NCBI RefSeq assembly: GCF_005239225.2
Contig: NC_133302.1
Location: 18,951,357 to 19,015,356, forward strand
DNA length: 64,000 nt
Direction of reading: 5' to 3'
Origin: Populus alba
Lineage: Eukaryota > Streptophyta > Magnoliopsida > Malpighiales > Salicaceae
The position numbers and the translations under genes are program-made. Positions 20,888 to 32,044 of the stretch are shown here, in pieces. The first letter of the stretch is position 1, and each line of letters starts with the position of its first letter. The notes under the pieces were generated by a model. That model was not told where the DNA came from, did not search any database, and saw only the letters and a program-made list of their open reading frames with translations.

Positions 20888-20915
20888 TAGTTCATAAATG
20901 ACTATCATTCAAAAC
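20888..20915 (+). repeat. 28-bp direct repeat flanking the decayed LTR, right copy
   Basis: Partner of 20463-20490, just beyond the CCAACA end of the LTR-like sequence. Confidence 0.75.
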
Positions 20916-23338
20916 TCGAGATCTTTATTTTTCTCTTAAAAAACTCCCACAATTCCTCATCTAAGATCTTTTATGTCCATTTACTAAGGTTGATTCAGAG
21001 AGAAAAAGTTGTTTTAAGTAGTATGTACAAAGAATAGATACTGGTAATTACAAAGTCCTCTTTCTTAACACCAGCCCTGAACCTATCATTTAATAACATA
21101 CACAAATGATTGAAATTAATTTCTTTACTGCCTTAAAATAGTGTTGCAATTGCTGTCTTGGTCTTTTGCAATTATAAGTACCCTTTCCATAGAGGTTTTT
21201 TATGTATGGAAGTTTGTTACTACATAAAAAAAATAGTTATTTATTTTTGTTGTTGTTTGTATGTCTATTTAGCCCAAAAAAGTCTGATATTATGTTTATT
21301 TTAAGTTGTTGTGTGTATTTATAGTTAAGTTGTTTGTTGTGTTTAGCTATTGATTTTATGTCTGTCATTGTGTAGGAGATGGGGAATAGTTGCTATGTAA
21401 GAATGTTGTTGTTGAATGATAACAACTAATGTGTCTTTGTTCTCCGAGTCACCTTAAACTCCAATACTCAAAAACACCCTTCAAATTCTAATATGAAAAT
21501 CTATCATTATTGTTTCTTATACTCTATTATCTTCCTCGACCACCTCTTTATGAGGTAGAAAAATAATTATTAGATGATAATTGTAAAGTTTACTCCTTTT
21601 TGTCTTGACAATTCCACTTTTTCTTATGAATTAGTAAGGAACTTAGCAATTTAATTATCAATGAAAAATTCATTAATAGTCTTAGATTCCTTTATTGAGC
21701 TTACAACAAAATTAAATTTTAGTGTCAACGATCGAATATTTTTTCAATGATTATCACTATGGATTAACATTTCCTTAATGATTATCATCTTTTGTAAAAC
21801 ATAGTATTTGACACTGACTCTCTTTTATTCATCCTAAACAATTCAAATTCCAATTGAAATACTTGAAGTTGATACCTCTTTACTTTAGTTGTTTTTTGTT
21901 ATTTTTTTTAATCGAATCTTAAATATACTTGGAGGTTTCCTTACAAGGAATGGTTTTCAAAATTGATGAGTCAAAAAATTGAAAAAGATAATTTTTTAAT
22001 TTGAAATCTTTCAATCATTGCTTTTCTATCTTTTTCTTTTACACATCTGTTATTGTTGATGCATATGATAGTTTAATTATTTATTAAGAGATGACTTGTC
22101 AATACTATTTTGATTTTAAAAAAAAATTCATTAACATGTTCCAATGATCATTAAAGCACGGAATAACTAGTTGAACTAAGTTACCGGAAGCCATGATTGA
22201 AACTCTTTTTTATTTCGATTTGAGGCTAATTTCTACTATGTTTTTGGAGGTTTTTTTCCTTCCTTGGAAGGTTCCTATTGCAGTTGCAATTTTGCTAACT
22301 TCAAACTCTCTTTTTTCCATTAAAGTATGCTAAGTTGTAGTGTTATGGATATGCTCATTTTTTGCTCTTCCGGCTGCGTTTCTGCTGTGTTTAGAAGTCT
22401 ATTCGCCGCTGCCGCTGTGAATAATTGTTGAATATAATGATGTTTTTGGAATTTAGTTGTTGTACTTGCTGCTCTCGTTGACTTGTTTTTTCTTTTCATG
22501 TTAAATTGTTGTCGTTGTATGTGCGTTATACTTCTGCTGCGCAAAAACTTGTTGTCGGTGTTGACGCTGCTGTCATGGTGTTATTGTTGTTGTTTCACGT
22601 TGTTGCTCCCATGAAAAACTGGTGTTACTGCGTTGCTATTGATTTTTGGTGTGTTTTAATGATAGCTACTACTTAGTTGTTGTTGTATGTTGCAGTAAAA
22701 AATGTTGTTGCGTTTGCCACTGTCTAAAGGGAAAACGAATGTTGTGTTTTTTTCTCTTTTTTCTTTCAAGCTTTTTTTCTTCTTTTGATCTAGAATATAG
22801 ACGTAGGCAATGCATCCTGTAATATCAAGAATCTCCAAAATTAAAGAAATTAAAATTAAAAATTAGAATTCATCACCTAATAATTTAATAAAATTAGAAA
22901 TTCTAAAATATACATTATTTCTAGAGATTCATATAAAAAGTTAGTTATGCTTAAAGAAAAACAACATCAATCTTACCGTATTTTTTTATGCAAAGTTACA
23001 TTTGCCATGTGTGTTTTTTTTAATTTATTTTTTTTATTGTCAATTAGTTTTAGCATAATTATAATTTATATTTTAATTATTTATTAAAAAAAATGAATGT
23101 CAATCTGTACCTAAAAATAAAAGTTTTATCAATTTGGTTCTTGATTTTGATTTTTTTTTAAATAAAACTTGTAATTTTAATTGTACATAAAAAAAATCCA
23201 ACATTGATGCTTAAAAAAAGAGAAAAAAAGACTGTCTTTCGTCATTTGTTAAAGAAACTTTTATTAATTTGTCAAGACTCGAAAAAAAATAAACTAAAAA
23301 AAGTCAACAACCCGTCATCAGTCAAGTTTTGATGTGGA
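20916..23338. other. AT-rich spacer with a TTG-rich cryptic repeat
   Basis: No gene is supported. Around 22380-22720 the plus strand is rich in GTT/GCTGTT triplets (cryptically simple sequence), which creates spurious open frames on both strands. The rest is plain AT-rich DNA. Confidence 0.45.
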
Positions 23339-23667
23339 TATGATAGGGCACCCATACTAGGTTTTGATGCACTGATAATAATTGTCTTTATTGATCATTA
23401 ACAAATAAATTAAAGTTATCATGCACTGGCGGCGCCATATCATAACACAAGCTATGAATTGCCTCTTATTTTTGTATAAATTTTACCCCACATGCATATT
23501 CAATAAAAAAAAAAAAAAAACCCCGAAAGGCGCACGTAAGATAGTGTAACTTTACACTACGGATTTCCCCTAGCGGCACCGAAGTTCTTGAGAACCAATT
23601 AATATAGCACCACCAGGAAAAAAAAAAAAAAAAAAACAGAGAGCGCAATAAACACAATTAATTCATA
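23339..23667. repeat. Duplicated non-coding block, copy 2
   Basis: Partner of 8815-9180. It has acquired two poly-A runs (about 23505-23520 and 23619-23636), and its right end is interrupted by the hAT-like insertion. It lies upstream of the second CLE gene, as copy 1 does of the first. Confidence 0.75.
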
Positions 23668-23675
23668 CACACACC
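23668..23675. repeat. 8-bp target site duplication, left
   Basis: CACACACC, identical to 24873-24880. Confidence 0.85.
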
Positions 23676-24335
23676 TAGGAGGTGTTCACGGTTCGGTTCG
23701 ATTTAAGCTTAAAAAACCAACCGAACCGAATTACAGTATTTTTATAAAAAATTAACCGAACCGGACCGAAAACCGGTTCAAACCGAACCAGTCCGATTCG
23801 GTTAAATCCGGTTTTTTTAGGAAAAAACCGGGAAACCTAATCCATCATATATGGGTTTTTTTTTTTGTTTTTTTTAATTGGCTTAGCCTTACATTAAACA
23901 GCACGTACTCCATTGAAATTGAAATAATATTGGCCTACACTGTTTCCATGGTCTAAGATTGAGTGCCTAGTTCTTCACTAGAGAAAACTTCAAATTTGGT
24001 GGATGATGGCCAAGTAGAAACAGAGGGTTGATCAAACAAAAAAGAAGAAATACAAAATATTTGGCTTAATCTTGTACGATAATTATACACTAAGCGGCCC
24101 TATTTTCATTTCCAATCATAATCCTTTAGCCTTAATTTTAAGCATTCAAGAACAAGGGCCATTGCAAACCAGGGCTAGTGCCAAAGCTTCAAAGAAATTT
24201 ATTCTAATTGAGATGAGCATTGATGATAGTTGAACTGTCAAATCTACATGACACGGTCCCCAATTGCTTCTTAAGAGGACTGTTTCAAACAGCAAGTTCT
24301 CGAGGGTCAAGGAGGGCTACTTTTGCAGATGGCTC

Positions 24336-24371
<36 letters not shown>

Positions 24372-24872
24372 AGAAGATACCCAAGTATTGATAAACAGTA
24401 AACTTTACCTCTTTCACTCTTTCTGCTGCAAGTGAAGATTTTATTCAGGTTTGTTTACGGCTGCAAGTATACTAGATGGATGTGGAGGTGTGAGTTATTT
24501 ACTTACCGATCAGCTAGAGAAGAGACGGATGCGGGAGCAAGAGGCAGAGAAAATGAAAATTAAAGGGGAAAGGAAGAAGAAGATAAGACTTTTGTTGGTG
24601 TGGGCGGCGGCTTCAGAAATAAATTGTAATCTCATTTAGGTTTAGGTTTATTTACTGTACTATTTATACTAGTTTGTTTATAACTTTATTTTATGGGTAA
24701 ACCGGTTCGGTTCACTGGTTTCAGTGGTAAAACCGAAACCGAACCGAACCGGAAAGATTTCTTGTTTTAGTAATCGGTTTAATCGGTTTTTCATCTCGGT
24801 TCGGTTTTCTCAGTTAATTTTCCACCGGTTTTCTCGGTTTTTTCGGTTACTCGGTTTTTTTGAACACCCCTA
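23676..24872. mobile_element. Non-autonomous hAT-like DNA transposon (1.2 kb)
   Basis: The element begins TAGGAGGTGTTCA and ends TGAACACCCCTA, giving imperfect terminal inverted repeats. It is flanked by a perfect 8-bp duplication (CACACACC), the hallmark of the hAT superfamily. Both ends are packed with CGGTTCGG/CCGAACCG motifs in both orientations (23692-23835 and 24695-24858), a pattern of subterminal transposase-binding arrays. The middle, about 23870-24690, has no transposase similarity and no long frame. It contains a (TA)n run and ordinary-looking sequence of unknown origin. Movement would need a transposase from elsewhere. Confidence 0.82.
24341..24366. repeat. (TA)n microsatellite
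   Basis: About 13 TA units inside the hAT-like element. Confidence 0.95.
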
Positions 24873-24880
24873 CACACACC
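24873..24880. repeat. 8-bp target site duplication, right
   Basis: CACACACC, identical to 23668-23675. The surrounding DNA is CA-rich, so part of the match could be chance. Confidence 0.85.
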
Positions 24881-25520
24881 CACATGAATTCGATAGACCT
24901 CTAGAGTGGATAATATATATTGGAAATCTTGATTTGAAAGGTCAGCACACACGTCAGGATTCTTGTGATTTTATATATCTAGTTTAGGCAGGCGCTAGCA
25001 ACAAGCCACGAACAAGCTTAATTTTTAAATATCACGAACTGCTTTAGAATGCAGGAATCTTACAATATCCTAGTTTGACATGCAAGGGACAGACTTTACC
25101 ATTGAACATAGGAAAGCCTTAGGGTGGGCCATGCAAGGCCACAAACTGAAGGAGGAGAAAGTGCTCAAACTGGCATCTCTGCTGGTTAAGGGCAATGTTT
25201 GGCTCTGATAATGCAGGTTTAAAGGTGGAGTTTCATGGATGAAGATGCACACTCCTGATTGGTTAATTTACAAAATTACATGACCAATATAGACCTATGC
25301 GACACTTGAGATAAGCTGAGAAGAGAGGTAAAAAAACTCATTTCAGTAATTCTCTAACTGTTAATTTGGCCTCCACACCTGGCACATTTAATTGGCCTTG
25401 GAAATTCAGAGTGTCTGAACTCTCTTTCTTTATCTGGAGGCAAAGGCTACACAATGTCTCGAAAGGAACCTTTGAGAAAATAATTTCAAGTTTACATGCA
25501 CTAATGTCAAGAACTGACCT
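24881..25520. other. Spacer, 3' flank of the PPR gene
   Basis: No separate gene is recognised. It would include the 3' untranslated region of the minus-strand PPR gene. Confidence 0.5.
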
Positions 25521-27734
25521 TTACTTTATGCACACTGCATGATCCTCAGTATTTCTACGTTTCTTGCAACCTTCAAGAAAGCTACGCCATATTTGGGCAT
25601 CTGGTGGGAAAGGCATGCAGGAAATCACTTTCTCTGCTTCCTCAAGATGTCCATTCCTAGCCAATAAGTCCACTAAACAATGATAATGATCCATATCTGG
25701 TTCAATATAGTAATTATTCATTTTACCAAACAACTGCATCCCTTCTCTGACTAAAGCACCATGTCTGCATGCTGTAAGCACCGCAATAAAAGCAACCTTA
25801 TCAGGTCTAGAACCTAGAAATTCCATATCATTAAACCTTTCTAATGCTTCCTGAGCACAGCCATTAATTCCAAGGGCTGAAATTAGAGCTGTCCATGTAA
25901 TTAGGTTTCTCTCTGTCATACTGTCAAAAAGCTTTACTGAACTTTCAAGGTTGCCACACTTTCCATACATGTCTATTAACACATTGCGGACAACAATATC
26001 AAAATACCTGAAATTAGTCTTTATGAGGAGACCATGAATAGAACTTCCCAGAGCAAGGTTACAGACCTTACTACACACACATAGAAGACTTGTATATGTG
26101 TAATTGTCTGGAAGCATTTGAGCAACACGCATGTGTTTAAAAAGTTCAAAAACCTCATTGTAATTTCCATTGCGTGCACAAGCTGCAATAACAATGTTCC
26201 AAGACACGGTGTCTGGTTCTTCAAGCTGAGAAAGAAACTTTAATGTCTCAAAGTATTGGCCTGATCTGTTATAAATTCCAGCAATACTGTTAGCGGGAAC
26301 AACAGCAAGTAGTGTTTCAGAAGCTTTAACAAAGATCAGAGCATCAGTTATGAGACCATTCCTGCCATACGAGGTAATAAGAGAGGTCAACACATATTCA
26401 TTATTATCATAGCCCAATCTTATAGTCAAGCTATGAATCTGCTTTAGCTCTAAAACCAAGGATGATTTAAGAACAGCAGAAAATGAAAATTCATTAGGTC
26501 GGAAGCCTAACTTGAGCATTTCTAGCAACAAAGAAACAGAAGCAAAAGAGCATTTATTTGCATAACCCAGGATCAAAGAATTCCAAGAGACCACATTCTT
26601 CTGATGTATCTCGCGAAAGCAATAATGGGCATTATCCAGTTTACCACATTTGGCATAATAATCAACCAAGGCACTACCCAAATAAACATCTGTTTCAAGA
26701 GCAGTTTTCACTATTTTACCATGGACATATTCTCCACACATTGGGACCAGCAAACTGGTGCAAGAGTTAATGACACTTACAAATGTGGTCTGGTTAGGCA
26801 TTATTCCATCCTCAGACATTTTCAGAAAGACTTCTAATGCTTTTCCAGGGTTCTTACTTTTTGAGAAGGCACTAATTATTGTGTTCCACGTGACTACATC
26901 CCTACCATCTACTTCCTCAAACAGTTTCTCCACTTGGGACATGCTTGAACATCTCGCATACATATTGATAAGAGAATTCGAAACTAAAACTTCGCAATCA
27001 AACCCGCTTTTAATGACCAAACCATGTATTTGTCCTCCAAATTCCAAATCTTCTTCACACACCAACCCCGATAAAACACCCTCAAAAGAACATTTAGACA
27101 AAGAACCCTCTTTCCTAACAAGCTTGCGAAACAAAACAACACAATCTTCCACAAAACCATGATGCCCCAACAATGATATCATCGAATTCCATGTCACCAA
27201 GCTTTTATTAGGCATATCTTCAAAAACATGGAATGCTTCATCTAACCACCCACATCTTCCAAATAAACCCAATAAAGCAGTGCCCACAAAAGCATCACTA
27301 CAGAACAACCCGTTCTTTATTGCCAGTGCCTGCAACATAATCCCACGACCGATATCCATCGACGCACACGATAACAAACCAGACAAGGTAAAGTTATTCG
27401 GCGTGAACCCACAATCTATCATCTCACAAAACGTTCTCCAAGCTTCCTCTAAATAACCATATTTACTAAAACAGCTAATAATTGAATTGTAAGACACTTT
27501 GTTTCTTTGAGGCATATTGTCGAACACTTTGTGCGCCAATGGTACTTGGTTGAATGATGCATAGAAAGAAATAATATTGTTGTAAACAAAGGTGGATTGC
27601 TCTGGGTTTGGGCTGATAGTAATGGTGAGTGCATGGAGTGGTTTTGTTGTGTTAAGGGCACGAAGTTTTGAACAAGATTGGAGAAGTTGGAGGAGACGAT
27701 ATTGGTATTTGAGGAAATCTCTATGGAAGCTCAT
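25521..27734 (-). CDS. PLS-class pentatricopeptide repeat protein with a partial E domain
   Basis: A 737-residue, single-exon gene encodes a pentatricopeptide repeat protein. Such proteins bind organellar RNA, one base per repeat, and act in editing, splicing or stability in mitochondria or plastids. Tandem degenerate 31-36-residue repeats run from about residue 45 to 690, visible as recurring VSWNSLI, VTWNSMIS, LITWTALISA and INMYARC/DMYGKCG cores, in P-L-S order. The C-terminus (HCLVDLLARNGHLEEAEKVI, then PDAQIWRSFLEGCKKR) is the start of an E domain. There is no E+ or DYW domain, so it has no deaminase activity of its own. The N-terminus has few acidic residues and could be an organellar presequence. 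From memory, length and overall arrangement recall Arabidopsis At3g58590; I could not test this. The ATG at 27732-27734 opens the frame. Confidence 0.93.
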   Translation of the reverse strand: MSFHRDFLKYQYRLLQLLQSCSKLRALNTTKPLHALTITISPNPEQSTFVYNNIISFYASFNQVPLAHKVFDNMPQRNKVSYNSIISCFSKYGYLEEAWRTFCEMIDCGFTPNNFTLSGLLSCASMDIGRGIMLQALAIKNGLFCSDAFVGTALLGLFGRCGWLDEAFHVFEDMPNKSLVTWNSMISLLGHHGFVEDCVVLFRKLVRKEGSLSKCSFEGVLSGLVCEEDLEFGGQIHGLVIKSGFDCEVLVSNSLINMYARCSSMSQVEKLFEEVDGRDVVTWNTIISAFSKSKNPGKALEVFLKMSEDGIMPNQTTFVSVINSCTSLLVPMCGEYVHGKIVKTALETDVYLGSALVDYYAKCGKLDNAHYCFREIHQKNVVSWNSLILGYANKCSFASVSLLLEMLKLGFRPNEFSFSAVLKSSLVLELKQIHSLTIRLGYDNNEYVLTSLITSYGRNGLITDALIFVKASETLLAVVPANSIAGIYNRSGQYFETLKFLSQLEEPDTVSWNIVIAACARNGNYNEVFELFKHMRVAQMLPDNYTYTSLLCVCSKVCNLALGSSIHGLLIKTNFRYFDIVVRNVLIDMYGKCGNLESSVKLFDSMTERNLITWTALISALGINGCAQEALERFNDMEFLGSRPDKVAFIAVLTACRHGALVREGMQLFGKMNNYYIEPDMDHYHCLVDLLARNGHLEEAEKVISCMPFPPDAQIWRSFLEGCKKRRNTEDHAVCIK

Positions 27735-28660
27735 AAAGTAGGTAAAGATTTGGAAAGTGTACGTGGCTTTGTAGTTTTATGTGGTTTCGGTTTTAGCCCA
27801 TGATTTTATTGGATTTCGTTTGGGCTTGAGATTTGGCAGGGTAAAGCTTTGTTAATATATATATAATTTAAACCTTGTGTATTTTACAAATTTATTTATT
27901 CATCCTTTCGATTTAGAAAATTATAAACTAGTCTCAACTTGTTATTTTGTTTTTAAATGTTCAATATTGTTTTTTTTTAAGGCTTTTTTTCATTTTTTAT
28001 TTTGCAGTAAATAAGAATAGAAAATTTGATTAACTCACAAATCATTTTGAAAAATTAAAGGGGTGTTTGGTACCATATAACTAATTGGTTTTTCAAGAAA
28101 TTAAAAGGGAGAGATTCTAACAGCATAAGAAGAGAAAAATCGACTAAAAACATTATATTTTGATTTTGATTTAGGTTCATATGTTATGAAAAGAGAGAAA
28201 TTGTATTTGAAAAAGAGAAAAAATATTATGTTTTTTTTGTTTGAGTTAGTAATATATTATATATGAAGGTAGTTCAATCTTTTCAACTAATTTAAAATTT
28301 TTTGTTGATTTAAATTATAAATTGTAATTTTTCAAAACTTGATAGCTAAATGTATGCAATTTCAACTAAATTATAGGATGCTAGAGGTATTTTTCACAAC
28401 TAACTTTATGATTTATAAACTAAAAAAATTCTTGTAAATCTTAACAATTAAAAAAATATTATAATAAAAAGCCTATTTCATAAAATTAAAAAAAATAGCA
28501 TATGTTAAATAGGGGTGAACTATTAAAAAAATCTAAAAGTTTTTAAACTTTTTCAACCAGTCAGCACTGAAGTTCCAAAGATATATTCCCTCCCTTTAGC
28601 CCTATTCTCTGTATATCCCTCTCTAATCATATATCCCCTTCAATATAAAAGTTTTTATTT
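27735..28660. other. Upstream flank of the PPR gene and AT-rich spacer
   Basis: No gene is seen. The first bases presumably hold the PPR promoter and 5' untranslated region. No clear TATA box was identified. Confidence 0.45.
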
Positions 28661-29073
28661 TGGACTTGAAACTTGCATATACCCACATTTACCTTATGCT
28701 TAATTTTTTATCAAATAAATAAAGATAATTTCGAGATTTGAACTTGTAACCGCTTGGTCATTAAAAACTTTTGATTCCACCATGTCAAATAATCAATTCA
28801 ACCTAAAAACTTAAGTTGTTAGATAAGGTGGCATAATATGATTTATATTATTCTCTAACACACCCCTTTAAGTGAAAATATTTTGGGCTTAAAACTTGTA
28901 CAAGTTCACACTACCTTGTGCATAATTTTTATCAAATAAATGAGAATAGTAAGATTCAAATTTGTGATCATTTGGTTGTCAAGTCTCTAATACCATGTCA
29001 AATAATCATCTTAACCTAAAAACTTAAGTATTTAAATATAATTTTAAGATATAGTTTATATTATTCTCTAACA
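28661..29073 (-). mobile_element. TRIM/SMART-like element, two LTRs and 1.5 internal segments
   Basis: On the minus strand, LTR-like repeats of 78 bp lie at 28996-29073 and 28783-28860. Each is followed by an internal segment (primer-site-like CATGGTATTAGAG after the first). The second internal segment runs to about 28661 with no third LTR. It is the same family as 9216-9699, again in head-to-tail arrangement. Confidence 0.75.
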
Positions 29074-30332
29074 TTATCTTCCTTGAACCCATAGAATAAA
29101 AGAGGATAAATCAACTTAGAATTCCTTTCATGTACGATACTTTTTCCACACATAAACTTGGATTCATGTGGCATTAAAGCAAATGTCATTTTCAAAAATT
29201 TGAGCGCTAGTTAGCACTCAAGGTGATTATTTTCAATTTGGTTTGATTTTTATCAAAAAAATAACTAAAGTCATTTTTTTTTTAAAGAAACCAAAACCGA
29301 ACCGAAATTTGTTCAAACCAACCGGTTTTGGTTCGGTTCGATTATTTTGGGGAAAAAACCTGTTCAAACAGGTTTGACTCAGTTTTTCTAGGTTTTACTC
29401 AATTTTTTTCTGGTTTTTTCAGTTTAAGTTTGGTTTAATTTTTTCAGTTATTTTTTTATTTAATTAATTTTTCTGTTTTTTTACTAACTCCTAGGTAGCA
29501 TGATCTGAGGAATATCGACTACCTTCTAAGGTCATTAAGCATTTTCAACATCACATGCGACCCACTAATGATCATACAAGGGCCCAAAAAAAGGCTGCCG
29601 ATCTTGCACATTCGAATCTTGAGAACTATTTTATATTCGTAGAGCGCAAATCTTTTATTCTTCTGTTGTACATCAAAGTTCATATTCTTATAGTTCTAAA
29701 AGCTCTAATGCATGCTAACGAAAGTGTCTTTGTCGTCAAATTTATATTATTTTTCAAGCACCTTTTTCACCCACATAGCAACAAGGGATACTATAATTTT
29801 TTTTAAAAATTCGAGGAAACTCTATCTTTTAAAAAACACATTTTGTAAATCCAAGTAAATAATTAAAATCCCAACTGTCTCATACTTTTATAAAAAATAA
29901 ACTTACTGAACTACATGCTAAATTCTTAGCTACATACCGGTAAATGGTTCAATTTGCGTTGTCGTTCTCATGGTCAAAGAATGAGATCTAAGTATAATTG
30001 TTAGCTACATTCTATCTTTTATATGAACTCGATAGACTAGTTTTGGTTGGCCAAAACTGCCAGGAGAACGCAAAATTTATTATAATCAAGGGGAAAAACA
30101 GAGAAAATTCATTACAAATTTATTGATCCGTATCCATGATAATAATTCAATAGTAAACCATTGAACTGGATGCCTATATATATAATTTTTTATTACATTC
30201 CATGCATTTGGCATTAACATTCACACCAACAAAACTAAACATCAAGAAGCTAGCCTCGCTTCAGTTCTGCATTTGGTCGTTTGCTCTGACGGAACATGGA
30301 AGAGCTTCCATGGCACCATATATGTAGAGAGT
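29074..30332. other. Spacer, 3' flank of the third CLE gene
   Basis: Apart from the hAT-like end fragment noted separately, no gene or repeat is recognised. Confidence 0.4.
29222..29480. mobile_element. Degraded fragment related to the hAT-like element ends
   Basis: The stretch is rich in CCGAACCG and GGTTCGGTTCG motifs on both strands, like the subterminal arrays of 23676-24872. It has GGTGATTATTTTCAATTTGG at its left edge and TTTTTCAGTT-type sequence at its right. Terminal repeats and target duplication are no longer clear. Confidence 0.45.
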
Positions 30333-30566
30333 TTAATGATGTTTGGGGTCTGGCCCTCCAGGACTGATTCGTTTCGATTCGTAAGGGCTTCCAGTCACAT
30401 CTGAATCGTCTTCGAAGAGTTGTTTTGATTTCTCATTCAGTTCTTGCACCATTCTTGCCGGGTTCTTCCTCCCGAGGTAAGGCTGCTGATCAAGATGTCT
30501 GGTTTCTGACGTAGAAAACGTAAGAAACAGCAAAACGAGGCACACCCAGAGCTTCAAATTGGCCAT
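30333..30566 (-). CDS. CLE-family signal peptide precursor (CLE1-7 group)
   Basis: The gene encodes a 77-residue precursor with a signal peptide at about residues 4-21 (LKLWVCLVLLFLTFSTSE), a variable acidic/basic middle, and a canonical C-terminal CLE dodecapeptide RISPGGPDPKHH (residues 66-77). All consensus positions (R1, P4, G6, P7, D8, P9, H11, H12) are present, and SPGGPDPxHH is typical of the Arabidopsis CLE1-CLE7 group. The mature peptide is expected to signal through CLV1/BAM-type receptor kinases; that is family knowledge. The ATG at 30564-30566 is the first of the frame and follows a TATA box by about 90 bp. It is on the same strand as the two other CLE genes and is separated from them by the PPR gene. 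Confidence 0.92.
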   Translation of the reverse strand: MANLKLWVCLVLLFLTFSTSETRHLDQQPYLGRKNPARMVQELNEKSKQLFEDDSDVTGSPYESKRISPGGPDPKHH

Positions 30567-31830
30567 GATATCAATATTCCTCCTCTTTGGCTCCCGAGAC
30601 TAGTATAAATTCTAGCTAGTCGTTTGATTCGAACGAGCAGGAGAACTCCTTATATATACTCATAACCTCTATATCTCAATCTATATTTAAACAAAGTGGA
30701 ACACTAAAGGATCAAACTGACTTTGTCTTGTTCTATGATGCCAGTAATTCTCATTCAAGTTTAAGCCAATGCTTGATGAGATATGAGCTTGTCCGATTAA
30801 GTACAAAACGAGCATCTAATTTGATATTGTATGAAATTAAAGGTTTCTCTCTATCAAAACTGCCAAAATGCCTGTTGAGATTAAGGTATTGAGAACCTTG
30901 ATCATCATGAGTTGTTGTCTAGTCATGAATGCTTTTGGCCTTGCAATGGCTATAGAATTTGGAAAGGGCACCCATGTGTGTACAAGTTGTCCCTAGCACT
31001 TTCCCCCATGATGTCAAAGCTTGTAATGTGTTATCTTTTATATATCACTATTAATTAGGTCCCACATTTGGCATTTTCTTCGTTGAGTTTTATTTTAGGT
31101 TTAAGAGGAGAATTTTGGTGAAAAAACAATCACTTATATATGCTTATATTAAAAATAATTTTTAAAAAATAAAAAATATTATTAATATATATTTTAATAT
31201 AAAAATATTATTTGAAAAATAACTATAACTACTGTCAAATAATCTTGGTAGTCATAATTATTCTGTGTGTGCATGCTCATAAAAACATATGATACCATAA
31301 TTCAAGAGATTTACTGTAATTAAATGAGCTTCTCAAACAAAGCCTTTACCTATCGTCATCTCTGTAAAAATCAAGATAGAGGATAGGGCATTTTCTGATA
31401 ACCAGCCTTGTGCCGTTGACTCTTGGATTATTATGAGTATTAAACGCAAATCAACAAGCTACAAGGAAGGCTGGTGACTAGTGAGGATAAGTCTGCAAGC
31501 AATGACAATTCGAAATTATTTTAAATATATTTGATATTATAATATGCTTCCTGTGATGAACTTTATGTTTTTAAATATAAATTTGATTTACGCATGCAAT
31601 GTTACTCGATAAGCATGACCTCCATTAATAATTCAAACACCATGATACATAGAATGTGTCCTTTCGGTCTCGGGAACAATTGTGTTTTTTTTATAGCCAC
31701 ATGCACGCACACAGGCATTCACAATAGTTTTATAAATATAAATTAATTATTTATACGTACCAGTAATAACTAATGAATGAAAGATGAAATGAAAATCAAT
31801 GTATAATTATTTATTTAATTTTAATAAATA
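30567..31830. other. Upstream region of the third CLE gene and spacer
   Basis: It contains the presumed promoter of the minus-strand CLE gene. Nothing comparable to the duplicated block at 8815 and 23339 was found here. No other gene is seen. Confidence 0.4.
30648..30658 (-). promoter_or_regulatory. TATA box of the third CLE gene
   Basis: The minus strand reads TATATATAAGGAG about 85-90 bp before the start codon. It differs in sequence and spacing from the elements of the two other CLE genes. Confidence 0.5.
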
Positions 31831-31854
31831 TATTGAAGTTACATAACAATGGAT

Positions 31855-31975
31855 ATACAGTGGAAATACATGACAGTGTTACAAAAAAAAAAAAAAAAAA
31901 GACACTATGGGCATATAGAGGAATTAAATACATTACAGTGTTACAAAAAATACAATGGGCATCTAGAACTATTTG
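31855..31975. repeat. Imperfect tandem duplication of about 60 bp
   Basis: Two copies share ACAGTGTTACAAAAA followed by a TATGGGCATATAGA-like or AATGGGCATCTAGA stretch. The first has a long A run. An unusually GC-rich patch (31975-32020) follows immediately. Confidence 0.6.
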
Positions 31976-32044
31976 GGCCTGGGGGTGGCAGTGGCCTCCT
32001 TCTGCCCCCCCGGGCTTCTACCATAAAAAAATGACGATTTAAAA

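Noticed and set aside
22320..22544. 74-codon minus-strand frame
   Set aside because: It arises from cryptically simple GTT/GCT-rich sequence and has no family features.
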